From Dasypus novemcinctus (Eukaryota > Chordata > Mammalia > Cingulata > Dasypodidae): a stretch of DNA of 64,000 nt. Positions 1 through 11,523 of the stretch are shown here, one piece after another. The DNA lies in NCBI RefSeq assembly GCF_030445035.2, contig NC_080701.1:15962739-16026738 (forward strand), given 5' to 3'. Made by a program: the position numbers and the translations under genes. The stretch's first letter is position 1. Each line of letters begins with the position of its first letter. The notes beneath the pieces were generated by a model. The model did no database searches and was not told the DNA's origin. It was given only the letters and a program-made list of their open reading frames with translations.

Positions 1-124
1 TCCTTGCACGCATCAGCACTGCGCGTGGGCCAGCTCCAAACGGGCCAAGGAGGCCCGGGGTTTGAACCGCGGACCTCCCGTGTGGTAGACGGACGCCCTA
101 ACCACTGGGCCAAGTCCACTTCCC
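1..124 (-). repeat. DAS-type tRNA-derived SINE, cut by window edge
   Basis: Read on the minus strand this is the tRNA-like head and start of the body of the long DAS-SINE. The A-box-like 'GGCCCAGTGGTTAGGGCGTCC' equivalent and the B-box-like 'GGTTCAAACCC' are recognisable. The body runs off the window start. Confidence 0.9.
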
Positions 125-350
125 AGGAAATCAACTTCTTGTACGAGGAAAATCTTAACCTGGTACCAAATGTCAATATTACCCTTGAAGACAGAGGACT
201 GGCCAAGGGGACCAAAATTATAAGATGGTCAAAAGCAGAAGTAACTTGGTTGCCAGGGAAAACAAAAACCCTTATTTTACTTTTAATGTCTTCAAGTTCA
301 CTCCATGTACTGGTGGCCGCCCAACTAAGGAAGTTTTGGATAAGTTAATT
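125..350. other. Non-repetitive FUT10 intron sequence
   Basis: I recognise no repeat or exon here. It lies inside the downstream FUT10 intron by position. Confidence 0.5.
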
Positions 351-362
351 AAGAGGCTAGGA

Positions 363-760
363 GGGGAAGCAGATGTGGCTCAACTGATAAAGCGTACGCC
401 TACCATATGGAGGGTCCAGGGCCTCCTGACCCATGTGGTGAGCTGGCCCATGCACAGTGCTGCAGCGTGCAAGGAGTGCCGTGCCACTCAGGGGTGCCCC
501 CGCGTAGGAGTGCCCCAAGCACAAGGAGTGTGCCCCGCATGGAGAGCCGCCCCATGTGAAAAAAAGCACAGCCTGCCCAGAAGTGGCAACGCACACATGG
601 AAAGCTGACACAGCAAGATGACACAACAAAAAGAAACGCAGTTTCCCAGTGCCACCTGACAATGCAAGCGGATGCACATGAACACACAGCAAATGGACAC
701 AGAGCAGAAAACGGGAAAGAGGAGAGAAATAAATAAAAATAAATCTTAAAAAAAAAAAAA
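363..760 (+). repeat. Long DAS-SINE with TSD
   Basis: The element has a tRNA-like head, a GC-rich body and a tail ending AAATAAATCTTAAAAA. The direct repeat AAGAGGCTAGGA flanks it at 351-362 and 759-770, marking an L1-type retroposition. Confidence 0.92.
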
Positions 761-770
761 GAGGCTAGGA

Positions 771-1850
771 GAAGGCAACTTGGGAAATTAAGAGTGTGAA
801 CAATTGTCTTCTTTTCAAACTATGGGGCAATTTCATTAGGGAGGTTGGAAATTGCCATTTATTGGATGTCATGTAAGAAAATTAAGGCTAGAGTTTAGCT
901 GCCTCGAGAAGAAAGAGAATATGGACCCCACTAGCCAATTATGTGCCAAAGACTTCAGTCTCTACAACCAGGGGCTGGATAGTTTTAGTGAAATTTAAAG
1001 GGACTTTTTTCAAAGAAACCAGGAACTTGTGCACTCCAGCAGAGAGCTAAATCAAATGACTCAAAACCCCTTCTTCCCCAACAGTTTAATGTGACGCCCC
1101 TTCCCCCCTCCTCCCCTGGGAACTGTACACTCTGGGTCTGTGTGCTGCTGGGAAGAGAGAAGGAAGAATTTCTCTCCTCCCTCCTGGATCTACACTTCTA
1201 AGGCTCAGTGTCAGCTACATAATAGGAATCTTATTCTAAGCAGAGGTCACTGGCTCTGACACTTTCAGATATCACCAGATGTTGCATTAGTCCAACAACT
1301 AAGTGCTCCTCAAAGACTAAATTGGGCCCATGAGGCGAAAACAATACTTCGATTGCATAACTTCCTCTAAAGGAAGCATCAAAATTCACATGCTCAATTA
1401 CAAACAGCTCCCAATTCTCAACACAAAATATTTTTGGAAGCTTTATCACAAGGCAGATGTCTTAAGGAGGATTTTATTTTCCCAGAGGCACAATGTTATA
1501 ATTGGTTATTTTGTTACAAATCAAAGGCCAAGCACCAAATAAATCAGAGGTGTAAATGGCCAACAACTGGATATAAAACCAAAGATACACCTATAAATTC
1601 CCATGATGAAACTCAGTGATTTTGACATAAAACATTAGTGGTATAGAAGCTAATGATTAACTAGGATCTGTCCCCAACACCTCCCCACAGACAGCCATGC
1701 CATTATTTCCTGGAAAGCTTGATACAGATTCCCAGGCCTCATTCATTTGACTTGGTGTGGACTGGGAAACAATGTCCTATTTTTCTTTTTAACTTTTCTA
1801 GGTAATTCAATGTGTATATTTCAATTTGGGACCACGAATCTAGAATCTAG
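771..1850. other. FUT10 intron, no recognised feature
   Basis: This is AT-rich unique sequence. The open frames are short and lack splice context or coding character. I see no gene or clear repeat. Confidence 0.5.
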
Positions 1851-1854
1851 ATTG

Positions 1855-1965
1855 GTTATGGGAATTGCTCAAGGTTACTTAACTAGCATCAGAGTTGGAC
1901 CTCAAACCTGATTTTCCTGATTTCCAGATCATGCACTTTGCATATCACAGGGTCTCCTATATAAA
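1855..1965 (-). repeat. MIR SINE relic
   Basis: The motif 'CTCAAGGTTACTTAACTAGC' followed by 'GAGTTGGACCTCAAACC' corresponds to the reverse complement of the MIR core ('CCAAGGTCACACAGCTAG..'). It is diverged, as expected for an ancient mammalian MIR. Confidence 0.6.
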
Positions 1966-1981
1966 ACACCTAAATTCAGTG

Positions 1982-2384
1982 TTTTTTTTTCAATCCACTC
2001 CCCCTCCCTCGCCCTTGTGGTTGTTTATGCTTGCTGTCTGCTCTCTGTGTCCATTCACTGTTTTCTTTCCATGTCTGCTTGTCTTTTCTTCTCATCTTTC
2101 TCTTTAGGAGGCACCAGAAACCAATCCCAGGACCTCCAATGTGGGAGAGAGGCACTCAATTGCTTGAGCCACCTCAGCTCCCTTGTCTGCTGCATCTCTC
2201 ACTGTCTCTCCTCTGTGTCTCCCTTTCTGTTGCATCACCTTGCTATTCCAGCTCTCCGCAGGGTGGGCAACCAGCTCTCCATGCTGTGTGCCAGCCTGCC
2301 TTCACCAGGAGGTTCTGGAAATTGAACCCAGAGCCTCCCATATGGTAGACGGGAGCCCAATCACTTGAGCCGCATCCGCTTCCC
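1982..2384 (-). repeat. Two-headed DAS-SINE
   Basis: The minus strand reads from a tRNA-like head at about 2,310-2,384, through a 'GCAAGGTGATGCAACAG' linker, into a second tRNA-like head at about 2,105-2,180, then 'CAGTGAATGGACACAGAGAG' and an A-rich tail (poly-T on plus at 1,982). Two head modules in one element set it apart from the common long form. Confidence 0.8.
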
Positions 2385-2469
2385 TTATTTTCTTTTTTAA
2401 GTCTCAATGGGACTAAAAACTGTAGCACTAGAATACAATGAAAAGTACAACCTATTATAAAGTTGACTG

Positions 2470-2982
2470 TGATGGTTAATTTCATGTGTCACCTTGGCTA
2501 AGTTATGGTGTCCAGTTGTTTGATCAAACAATAACTGGCCTGATTGTTACTGTGATGGTACTTCGTAGGCAGATTTACTTCTATAGTCTGTTGATTGTGC
2601 CAATGGCAGACTACATCTACAATCAACAAAGAAGACTGCCTGCAGCAATGAGAGGACTCTCCTCATCCAATCAGTTGGAGGCCTTAAAGGGAGAACTAAA
2701 GATTTCAGTAGTCATCAAAAGAATTTCTATCTCTACTTTAGCTGACCAGCTTCTCCTAAGGAATTCATCATCACCTTTAGTAAAGTTCTCAATTTGTGAC
2801 TCCTCCTGGGGAATTCATCACCTTCATCAAGTTTCCAACCTGCGGCCTGCCCTACAGAATTCAGACTTGCCAATCCCCACGGTTGCATAAGCCAATTCTT
2901 ATAATTATAATCTCTTAATATTAATATATACTAATATATATATTAGTTGGTTCTGTTTCTCTGGTGAATCCTAATACATTGA
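2470..2982 (+). mobile_element. Solo ERV-L LTR, MLT2-like
   Basis: The LTR begins near 'TGATGGTTAATTTCATGTGTC' and ends 'GGTTCTGTTTCTCTGGTGAA..CTAATAC'. Internal landmarks 'CCAATCAGTTGGAGGCCTTAAA' and 'CTGCGGCCTGCCCTACAGA' match what I recall of MLT2 LTRs. No internal retroviral region follows, so it is a solo LTR. Confidence 0.75.
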
Positions 2983-3228
2983 CCAAATAGTAAATTTAAA
3001 AATAGCTATTATAAGCATAAGTTAAAATATTTAATTAATAATTAAATAATTATATTTTCTTTTTTAAAAAATAAAAGGATTCTCAGGATGATAAGCAAGA
3101 TAACCAAGGTCTCTAAATACACCCTTCAAAGGAATTTGCACTAACTTTAAATTTAATGAATTTCCCTGTAACATAAAGAAACATTTAAAATTATTCATTG
3201 ATCATTCTTCTCAAAAATAACCCTGCAG

Positions 3229-3640
3229 GGCAGCGGACTTGGCCCAGTGGCTAGGGCATCCATCTACCACATGGGAGGTCCGCGGTTGAAACCCCAGGCC
3301 TCCTTGACCCGTGTGGAGCTGGCCCACGTGCAATGCTGATGCGCGCAAGGAGTGCCCTGCCACGCAGGGGTGTCCCCTGTGTAGGGGAGCCCCATGCGCA
3401 AGGAGTGCGCCCCGTAAGAAGAGCTGCCCAGCGCGAAAGAAAGTGCAGCCTGCCCAGGAATGGCGCCACACACACGGAGAGCTGACACAACAAGATGACA
3501 CAACAAAAGGATACCATGCCACTGACAACAACAGAAGCGGACAAAGAAAAAGACGCAGCAAATAGACACAGAGAACAGACAACAGGGGTGAGGGGGGAAG
3601 GGGAGAGAAATAAATAAATAAATCTTTAAAAAATAATAAT
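3229..3640 (+). repeat. Long DAS-SINE with 13-bp TSD
   Basis: A full-length copy flanked by perfect AATAACCCTGCAG at 3,216-3,228 and 3,641-3,653. The exact TSD suggests a fairly young insertion. Confidence 0.95.
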
Positions 3641-3905
3641 AATAACCCTGCAGCAGGTCCACATGAAGCACTTTGCTTATAGGAACCTCTTGTTAATCAT
3701 GTCTTTGTTCTTCTTAGTCAAGTCACCCCTGCTACACCCACTACCTCTAAAACATAAACGGTAGCCACATGGGAGAAAAGAAGCCACAGAGTGAGTGAAG
3801 ATCAAAGGCTACATGGGAAGGCTGCTGCTGACTCCTGTCTGGTGACTCTGCTAATAATGGCCTAGTGCTTAATTCAGCTCCATGGCTTCTTTAAAAAGAA
3901 AGCAA

Positions 3906-4004
3906 GGGGAATGGATGTAGCTCAAGAGGTTGAGCACCTGCTTCCTAAGTACCAAGTCCTGGGTTCAATCCCCAGTACTTCCTAAAAACAAAACAAACAA
4001 AAAA
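3906..4004 (+). repeat. Short DAS-SINE (tRNA head only)
   Basis: A head of about 75 bp, 'GGATGTAGCTCAAGAGGTTG', with B-box 'GGGTTCAATCC' and an A-rich tail. Confidence 0.85.
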
Positions 4005-4013
4005 CAATTCATT

Positions 4014-4113
4014 GGGAGCAGATGTAGCTCACTGGTTGAGCACCTGCTTGCCATGTACGAGGTCCTGGGTTCAATCCCTCATTCCTCCTACAAAAACAAA
4101 AACAAAAAAAACA
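4014..4113 (+). repeat. Short DAS-SINE, adjacent second copy
   Basis: Another head-only copy directly downstream, with B-box 'GGGTTCAATCC' and tail (CAAAAA)n. It has its own A-rich tail, so it is a separate insertion. Confidence 0.85.
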
Positions 4114-4748
4114 AGTACACACAAAAATCTTCTAATCACCTTTTTGTTCCTTCCCACCATCACCTCCCCCTACCTGTAGAAACCATACAAGAGCCCTTGA
4201 GGAGTGCACCAGACATCATTTGTACTCCTTCCCAGATTCTCTCACCCTTGGTTTGCTGCTCGGTGTTATGGACGACTCCAGGACAGTCACCAGCTATCAG
4301 CCACCTTCTCGTAGGCCCAAGAGAGGAGGCTCCTATTCACCATGGGGTGAGGCTCACCAGGGCTACAGCAGAGCTGCTCCTGCCCTCTGAGGGGCTCACA
4401 TCCTCCCTGGGGCTCCCTATCCCAGTTGAAGTGCCAGATGCCAAGGGGCTGGTAACACACTAGCTTGCTGGCTCGCCATGCACTGAGGCAAGGGCTGCAG
4501 ATGCCACTGCCTTCTGTCATCAGAGGGACTGAGAGAGGCGAAATACACAACCCAGAGAGTGGGAGACAAACTCTGACCAATGATGGACAAGAAGAAAAAG
4601 GAAGGAACTGACAATTCTTTTTCTTCCCAGTTCCATATGTCCTCTCCAGATACGTCCCATAGCAACGTCTTCTGGTGAAACTGTACCATCTTGTATTGGC
4701 CTTCCTTCCTTCCTGGCATCACTTCTCTTTCTCTCTTGCTTCCCTGGA

Positions 4749-5147
4749 GTTATGGACCGAATCATGCCTCCCACAATGATAAGCCCCAGTCCTGTGGGTG
4801 TGAACTCATCTGCAGACAGCATCTTTGAAGATGTTATTAGCTAAGGTGAGATCAAACTGAATCAAGATGGGCCTTAATCCAGCATGACTGGATTCCTAAC
4901 AAGAAGAGGAAATTTGGACACAGTCAGCGGAGACAGCAGCAGACAGGAGACCATGGGATGGAGGCAGAGAGGGAGTCCAGGATTGCCAGAAGCCACCACC
5001 AGAACGCTACAGACTTCAGACAAAGCTTGAGCCTGCCAAAGCCTTGATTTTGGACTTCTGGCCTCCCAAACTGTAAGACAGTAAAGTCATGTTGTTTAAG
5101 CCAACCAGTCTGGGGTACTGCCGCAGCAGCCCTGGCAAACTAAGACA
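4749..5147 (+). mobile_element. MaLR LTR, MLT1-like
   Basis: The start 'GTTATGGACCGAATCATGCC', middle 'GGAAATTTGGACACAG' and end 'TTGTTTAAGCCAACCAGTCT..GCAAACTAAGACA' fit an MLT1-class solo LTR. I see no coding remnant. Confidence 0.8.
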
Positions 5148-5251
5148 CCAGGAGTGTATCATCAAGAAAGCACTAGCTCTAGGGAATCCAGGCTAAGATC
5201 CAGAGGGAACTGAAGGGAAATCACCACTGAGGCACAGAGAAAGGACATTCG

Positions 5252-5428
5252 ATTGCTCCAAAATGTATTCACCAAATGCAATGAATGTGCCACAACGATG
5301 AAAGAGGTTGTTGATGTGGGAGGAGTGGGGGGGGGAGTCTAAGGGAACCTCATATCTTTTAATGTAACATTTTTTGTGATCTATGTATCTTTTAAAGACA
5401 AATAAAAATTTAAAAATTAAAAAAATAA
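5252..5428 (+). repeat. L1 3'-end fragment (xenarthran type)
   Basis: It contains 'AAAATGTATTCACCAAATGC', a G-run block, 'AACCTCATAT' and 'TAATGTAACATTTTTTGTGATC'. This is the same terminal module as the end of the 8.7-kb L1 at 51.6 kb. It is 5' truncated. Confidence 0.75.
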
Positions 5429-5920
5429 TAATAGGTCTGCCTACTTTCAAAACACATTTACTGGGGAATAAAACTATATAAAAGATACTGGAAACTTTTC
5501 TCCTGGATTTACTGATTAAATGCCAATAGCTTCATGAGTAACAAGTCTGAAGGAATTTCTATTCTCATTTTCAGATGTTAAAGTTTTGGGCAGTGATTTA
5601 TATGCCTTCTTACCACTTGCACACTGAGATTTTATTCACTGCTCCTTACATGCAACTGAAATATATAGTTACCAATGACCTGGATGTCAAATTTAGATGA
5701 ACAGACTCAGGAAAGTAAAACAGACAGCTGCCAATAACCTTAAGCATTAAATATTTAGATGCCTTTGGAGACAAAATATTTAGTGATCAATAATTTACTG
5801 ACATGTTTTTTTTCCTGTCAGGAAGGAAATGAATAGCTGCATTTAAGTTGGTTTTTTGTTTTTTTTTTTTATGTCAACAGCTGTGGTTAAGTTGATAATA
5901 TGAGACTGAACAAAAGTGTC
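5429..5920. other. FUT10 intron, no recognised feature
   Basis: AT-rich unique sequence. I found no repeat or coding signal. Confidence 0.5.
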
Positions 5921-5921
5921 T

Positions 5922-6253
5922 GCGGGAAGCAGATGTGGCTCAAGCAACTGAGCTCCCGCCTACCACATGAGAGGTCAGTGGTTCAGTTCCCAGTGCCTCC
6001 TAAAGAAGACTATGAGCTTGCATGACAGGCAGGTGTGGCAAGCTGACACAACTAGATGATGCAACAAGAGACACAAAAAGAAAAAAAACATAATGAGAGA
6101 CAAAACAAAAGCAGGGAATGGAGGTGGCTTAAACAATTAGGCACCTTCCTCGGGTTCAGCTCCCATTCCCTCCTAAAGACACAGCACAAAGCAAGTGCAA
6201 ACAACAATGGGGTGGGGGGAAATAAATAAATAAAATAAATCTTTGGGGGGAAA
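5922..6253 (+). repeat. Two-headed DAS-SINE, short version
   Basis: The first head is at about 5,924-6,002, then a 'GATGATGCAACAAGAGACAC' linker, a second degraded head at about 6,113-6,176, and tail AATAAATCTTT. Flanks AAAAGTGTCT and AAAAGTATCT are an imperfect TSD. Confidence 0.75.
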
Positions 6254-6394
6254 AAAAGTATCTAAGAGGCCAAGAGAGTTAAATGAACATGCACAGTTCA
6301 TTTTTCTCTCTGGACAACTGCATATATGAAACCAGATTCTATCAAGCCATCAGCAAAACGTAAATTCTATTTTCAAATCTCATCTCTAATCTAT

Positions 6395-7065
6395 CTACTT
6401 CTTTCTTTTTCCACAGCCCTCCACGCTAATCCAGGATACCATATTACCACCTGAGTGGAAAATGTCTAACTTCCACTCTCACAGTCCAACCCATTCTCCA
6501 TGTACAGGCCTGAGGGATCTTTTTTACAATATAAATCAGAACAAAATAATAATCACATCAGCTCACCCACTGCTTCAAATTTCCATAGCACATATACCAT
6601 ATCAAACATCTCACCTGTATTCTCACCCACAGGAAGCCCTTTATGCATGACCTGGCCCCTGCCTCCCGTCCGATCTCATCTCATACCACCTTCCATCTCA
6701 CCCACCACACTCCTGCCACTGTGACTTCCTTCTGACCCTCCCACACATCAAACTCCTTCCCACTTCCGGGCATCTGTAGCAGCCATTCCCTTTCCCTGAA
6801 CAGTGCTTCCCCTGTCTTCTTCATAGGACCATCCCCTCATCACTCAAGTCTGAGCTTTAAGCCTCCGCAGAAAGGTCTCCTCAGCCACTCTGTCTGACGG
6901 AGTCTAAAAGCTTATTCCTATCTATAGTATCTTATTTACATATTCATAAGCTCCATGAGGGCAGAGACCGTTTTGTTTACCAGCTTCACCCCAGTATCTA
7001 CCACAGGGTTGGACACTAGAAAATATCTTAGATGCCACTTGTATAACTGAATAAAGAACTGACTC
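6395..7065 (+). repeat. L2 (LINE2) 3' region
   Basis: The end 'AAGCTCCATGAGGGCAGAGACC' then 'TTCACCCCAGTATCTACCACAG' and 'CTGAATAAA' matches the L2 3' end. Upstream C-rich text is consistent with diverged L2. Confidence 0.7.
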
Positions 7066-8424
7066 TGACATTAACAAGGGATACATCATGAGACAGTCTC
7101 AAATTGTCCCAAACTACAAATATTATAGCATAAAACTTCCCACCAAAAATGGGGTTATGTGGACTATTTCACACAGATACAAACCACCAGTTAATCCAAT
7201 GTTCTACTTTAATCTGTGTAAAGCTGCTATCCTTTGCCTAATAGCCACTGTTTCTTAAAACCACTTTTCCTTCATATCCATTATCAGCACTACTAGTTGA
7301 CTTCCTTCAGAGGGGTTATTTTTTTTATAACAAAGTTTGTATGATTTCAAGAGCGTTCCAGCATCTGTAACAAGAACAGAGCACAAAGCCAGTAGAGGGA
7401 CAGATATTGATGCTGGCCAAGTCCAGAAGACTTGTAAGTCTCCTTAACACATACATCTCTCCAATCTGTGCCCTAGAACAATCTAGATGGGGTGGATCAA
7501 ACTGTGAATGTAAAATCTGTGAAAACAAAGGGCCTCCAATACTTATTCTTCAGTTTAATGCTATTTTTATTTATTTTATTTTTTAAGAGCAAAAGAGAAA
7601 TGCATCCATGAAAGCTGCATGGTTTTACTTTGCATGCCTATCAGAGATACCTGACAGTCCCTTAAATGTGGTGCTTGGCTCTGAAGAGTGGAGCTGCCAG
7701 CTTGTCTCAGAAGATTACTGTGTCAGAGAAGCTGCCTGGAACTGGATCAGTGCCAGCATTTCCACTGGCCCAAACTGCTGAAACTGCAGTAATGAAATCT
7801 GTCAACTCTGCCTGATGTCAGCCAGAAAGTAAGTGTCTGACTTTGGCACTCAAGATTTTACGTGCTTCCTTTCAGATTTTTAAGGTTACCCTGAGAAATG
7901 CTTCCAGGTTTCCAGTCACTTTTGCTTTTTCTCTAATTTTTATATGTTACATGCTAAACAAGAACAGAGATGGTTTAAAAAGGAAAGAGGATACTAAGTC
8001 AGAAATAAGGCCAAGAAATTCCTAATTCTGACTGAACAACCCTTAAAACTAAACACTATGAGTCTCACTAAAGTCTTTGTCCTTATACCAAATTAAATCT
8101 AGCAAAATTTAGATTTAATTAAACCTCAGTGATTAATTTTTTAGCCAAAAAAGATTGAAAATCAAATAATGTAATCTTTTCATAGAAGGAAACAAATACT
8201 GTAAGAAATATTATGTCTTTGCATAATTAACGATCTTCCCAAAAAGTACCTTCATAAATCAAGAGCCTAGGAATTGTATCACTTATTATTGTAATAATTT
8301 ATTAATAATGGTTGTCACTGCCTTTATACTAAGATAAAATGTCTTTGCTAATTTAATTTTTATTTATATCAAATTAATACCTGCACAAACCTTTAAAAGT
8401 AATATAATATAATAAGGCAGATGC
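7066..8424. other. FUT10 intron, no recognised feature
   Basis: Unique AT-rich sequence with only short random open frames. Confidence 0.45.
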
Positions 8425-9275
8425 TGCTATAAAGATTGGTCTATAAATATCTGTTCAAGTATCTGCTTTAAATTCCTTTGCGTATATATCAAGACATGGA
8501 ATTGCCAAGTCATATGACAATTCTGTTTTCATTTTCTGAGGAACTGCCAAACTATTTCTACGGTGGAGTATAAGAGTTCTTATTCTTCACAACTTCGCCA
8601 ACATTTATTAGTTTCTATTTTTCAATTATGGCCATCCTAGTGGGTGTGAAGTGGTTTCTCACCATGGTTTTGCTTTGCACTTCTGTGATGACCAGTGATG
8701 TTGAGGATTTTTCCTTCGCTTATCGGCCACTTGTGTATCTTCTTTAGAGAAATGTCTATTCAAGTCCTTTGTCCAATCATAAATTGGGATGGCTTTCCAT
8801 TGTTGAATGGTAGCATTCATTATAACCCAAGTGTCCAGCAACAGATGAATAAACAAAATATGGTATATGCACATGCAGTAGAACATTATTCAGCCACAAA
8901 AAGGAATGAAGTTCTGATGTATGCTGAAACATGGATGAACCTTGAAGACATTGTGAAGACACAAAAAGAAAAATATTGTATGATATCATTTATATAAAAT
9001 TCCTAGAAGAACCAAACTTCATACAGACAGATGGTAGTTTATAAATTACCAGGAATAGTGGATGATAAGGCGGGAAGAGGCAATTACAGCTTAATGGTAC
9101 AAAGTTTCTGTTTGAAGTGATGAAAACTGGGGGTAATAGATGTCAGAGCGATAGTAACACAATATTGTGACTATAATTATTATACTCAATCATACAACTG
9201 AATTTGGTTAAAATGGGAAATTTTGTGACATGTATTAGTTACTGGAATAAAAAGTTTGTTTTAATTAAAAAAGCA
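8425..9275 (+). mobile_element. L1 3' fragment with 5' inversion
   Basis: From about 8,425 to 8,790 the sequence is L1 ORF2 C-terminal coding DNA on the minus strand. From about 8,800 to 9,275 it is the following ORF2/3' UTR part on the plus strand, including 'CAAGTGTCCAGCAACAGATG' and 'CATGGATGAACCTTGAAGAC'. The join at about 8,790-8,805 is typical of twin-primed L1 insertions. The frames are broken. Confidence 0.8.
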
Positions 9276-9984
9276 TATTCAAAAAAATAAAAAGTAAAAA
9301 ATTAAAAAAGCATGTTCATGAATATCCATTCAAATATTTTTATGTTACTTAGGGTATTGTGATGAATAAATCTGATTTAAGCCCAAAAAAACCCCCAAGT
9401 GAAATAGTACTATAAGGCTGACAATACAAGACAGCAGGGCATCCAAGTTATACCCTGTAGGCAGGAGACTGAAAGAATACTCTCTCGAAAAATCTGACCA
9501 GCCCAAGAGAAAACCCCTAAAAGTACTGACATTGACGGCTATTGCACTGTATATGCATAATTGAGGCACACATTACCACTGAGTTATCATAATGTAAACA
9601 CTGATAACGAACCTAACTGAAATCTTCATTTTCCTTCTTAGTAAGGCAATGGATAATGCCTCAAATTTTAAAAATACAGAAAAATCAAAAATAGGAAATA
9701 CTCATATGAGGATGTTATTTAGAAAGTAATGGGAAATACCAAAAGAATCAGCTAACAGAGCTAAAAGTGATTGCCTCGAGGGACTGAGTAATATTTCTCT
9801 AAAATAAGCCTTTTTACCCGAATGTTTGACTCAACCACGTGCATGAATATCTATGATAAAAATAAAAACTAAATTTAAGTGAAGCAGACTTTTAATCATA
9901 AGGTCTAGTGAACCAAACCAAAAAAAAAACAAACACCAGACACAACCTGGATAAGTCATATAAGATCTCAAGATTCAATGTTCC
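9276..9984. other. FUT10 intron, no recognised feature
   Basis: Unique AT-rich sequence. I see no gene or repeat. Confidence 0.45.
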
Positions 9985-10500
9985 TGTATTAGTTTCCTGT
10001 GGTTTCTCTAACAAATTACCACAAACTGGGTGGCCTAAACACAAAATAAATTTATTCTCTCATAATTTTGGAAGTCAGAAGTCCAAAATCAATATTGCTG
10101 GGCCAAAATTAAGGTATTGGTCAGACTGCACTTTTTCTGGGGCTCTGGGGAAATCTGTTCCTTGCTTCCTCCAGCTTTGGTGTCTCCCGCATTCCTGGGC
10201 CTGCGCCACAACATGCCAGCCTCCACAGCCAGCCACGGAGCATCTTCTCCCCGGACTCTGCCTCCTCCTACTTCCAACGCATGGCCTTCTTCCTTTAGTG
10301 TGCGTCAACTATCCCTCTCTTTCTCTCTTGTAAGGATGCCTGCGGCTGCATTTGAGCCCACCCAGGTAATTCCGGATAATATCGCAGCGCTGAGCTCCTC
10401 AATCCCATCTGCACAGGCACTTTTTCCAAGTAAGGTATAATTTACAGGATCTGGGATAAGGACCTAATAGCTCTGAGGACCATTATTCAGCCTTCTACAG
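9985..10500 (-). mobile_element. MaLR LTR, MLT1-like, reverse
   Basis: The plus-strand start 'TGTATTAGTTTCCTGTGG' and 'ACCACAAACTGGGTGGCCTA' are the reverse complement of an MLT1 3' end. No internal retroviral region is present. Confidence 0.75.
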
Positions 10501-10569
10501 CTCCCGGCAAAATGAAGATAAAAATACCAATTTTCTCATTTCCTCCCTAATTCTATGTGAGAATCAGGT

Positions 10570-11025
10570 CAAATTTGCTCATTCAGTCATTCATTCAACA
10601 ATATTTACTGATGCCTGCTACATGCCAGACACTGTTGGAAATAGTAGAGCTACAGCAGTGAACAAAACAAAGTCCTTCATCTTTCCATAAGTAGATTCCA
10701 GTGGGAGGGAAAAATTGATCAACTAGTCAACACAGGAATAAGAGAATTTCAGGAGATAGGTGCTATGAAAAAAATAATAAAGCAGAGTAAGGGTTCATGC
10801 TATCAGAGATTGGTGTGGGAGGAAGGTGCTGTTTTGGAAAGAAAATGAGGCAAGAGGCTTCTTTGGGGAGAGGCCCACCTGGTGTGAAGGCATAAGCCAG
10901 GGGAGAACAGCAAGTACAAAGCAGGAGTAAGCCCTGCATATGTGAGAGACAAGAGATCAGCGTAGAAAGAGTGAGCAGAGGGGCACCATGATTGGAGATG
11001 AACCTGAAGAAGTGAGCATGGGCAA
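10570..11025 (-). repeat. L2 relic, reverse
   Basis: 'CATTCATTCAACAATATTTACTG' and 'CATGCCAGACACTGTTGGAA', then 'GAACAGCAAGTACAAAGCAGG', follow the reverse complement of L2. Confidence 0.7.
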
Positions 11026-11039
11026 TTAGGCAGAGTCTT

Positions 11040-11510
11040 TTTTTTTTTTAAAGATTTATTTTATTTATTTTTCCCCACCCCCTCGTTGTTTGTAATTGCC
11101 GTGTACTGTATCTTAAAGAGGAACCAGGAACTGAACCTGCGACATCCGATATGGGAGGGAGGCTCCTAATCACTTAAGCCACCTCCGTTCCATGCTCTGT
11201 TTTGACTCTCATTATGTTTTTTCTTCTTGTGACTCTTGTTGCATAATCTTGTTGCATCAGCTTGCCACACCTGCCTGTTGTGTCAGCCCACTGTCTTGTT
11301 CATTTTTCTTTAAGAGGCACAAGAAACTTCTGCTCCCTGCTTTGTTGTGTCTCTCACTACATTTTTCTTCTTGTGTCTCTTGTTGCATCATCTTGTCATG
11401 CCTGCCCATCATACCAGCTCGCTGTCTCCTTTAGGAGGCATTGGAAACCAAACCAGGGACCTCCCATGTGGTTGGCAGGAGCCCAGTTGCCTGAGCCACA
11501 TCCACTTCCC
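11040..11510 (-). repeat. Multi-module two-headed DAS-SINE with TSD
   Basis: The minus strand reads from a head at about 11,430-11,510, through two copies of the 'GCAACAAGAGACACAAGAAG' linker type, to a second head at about 11,117-11,195 and an A-rich tail. Flanks TTAGGCAGAGTCTT (11,026-11,039) and CTAGGCGGAGTCTT (11,510-11,523) are a diverged TSD. Confidence 0.8.
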
Positions 11511-11523
11511 TAGGCGGAGTCTT

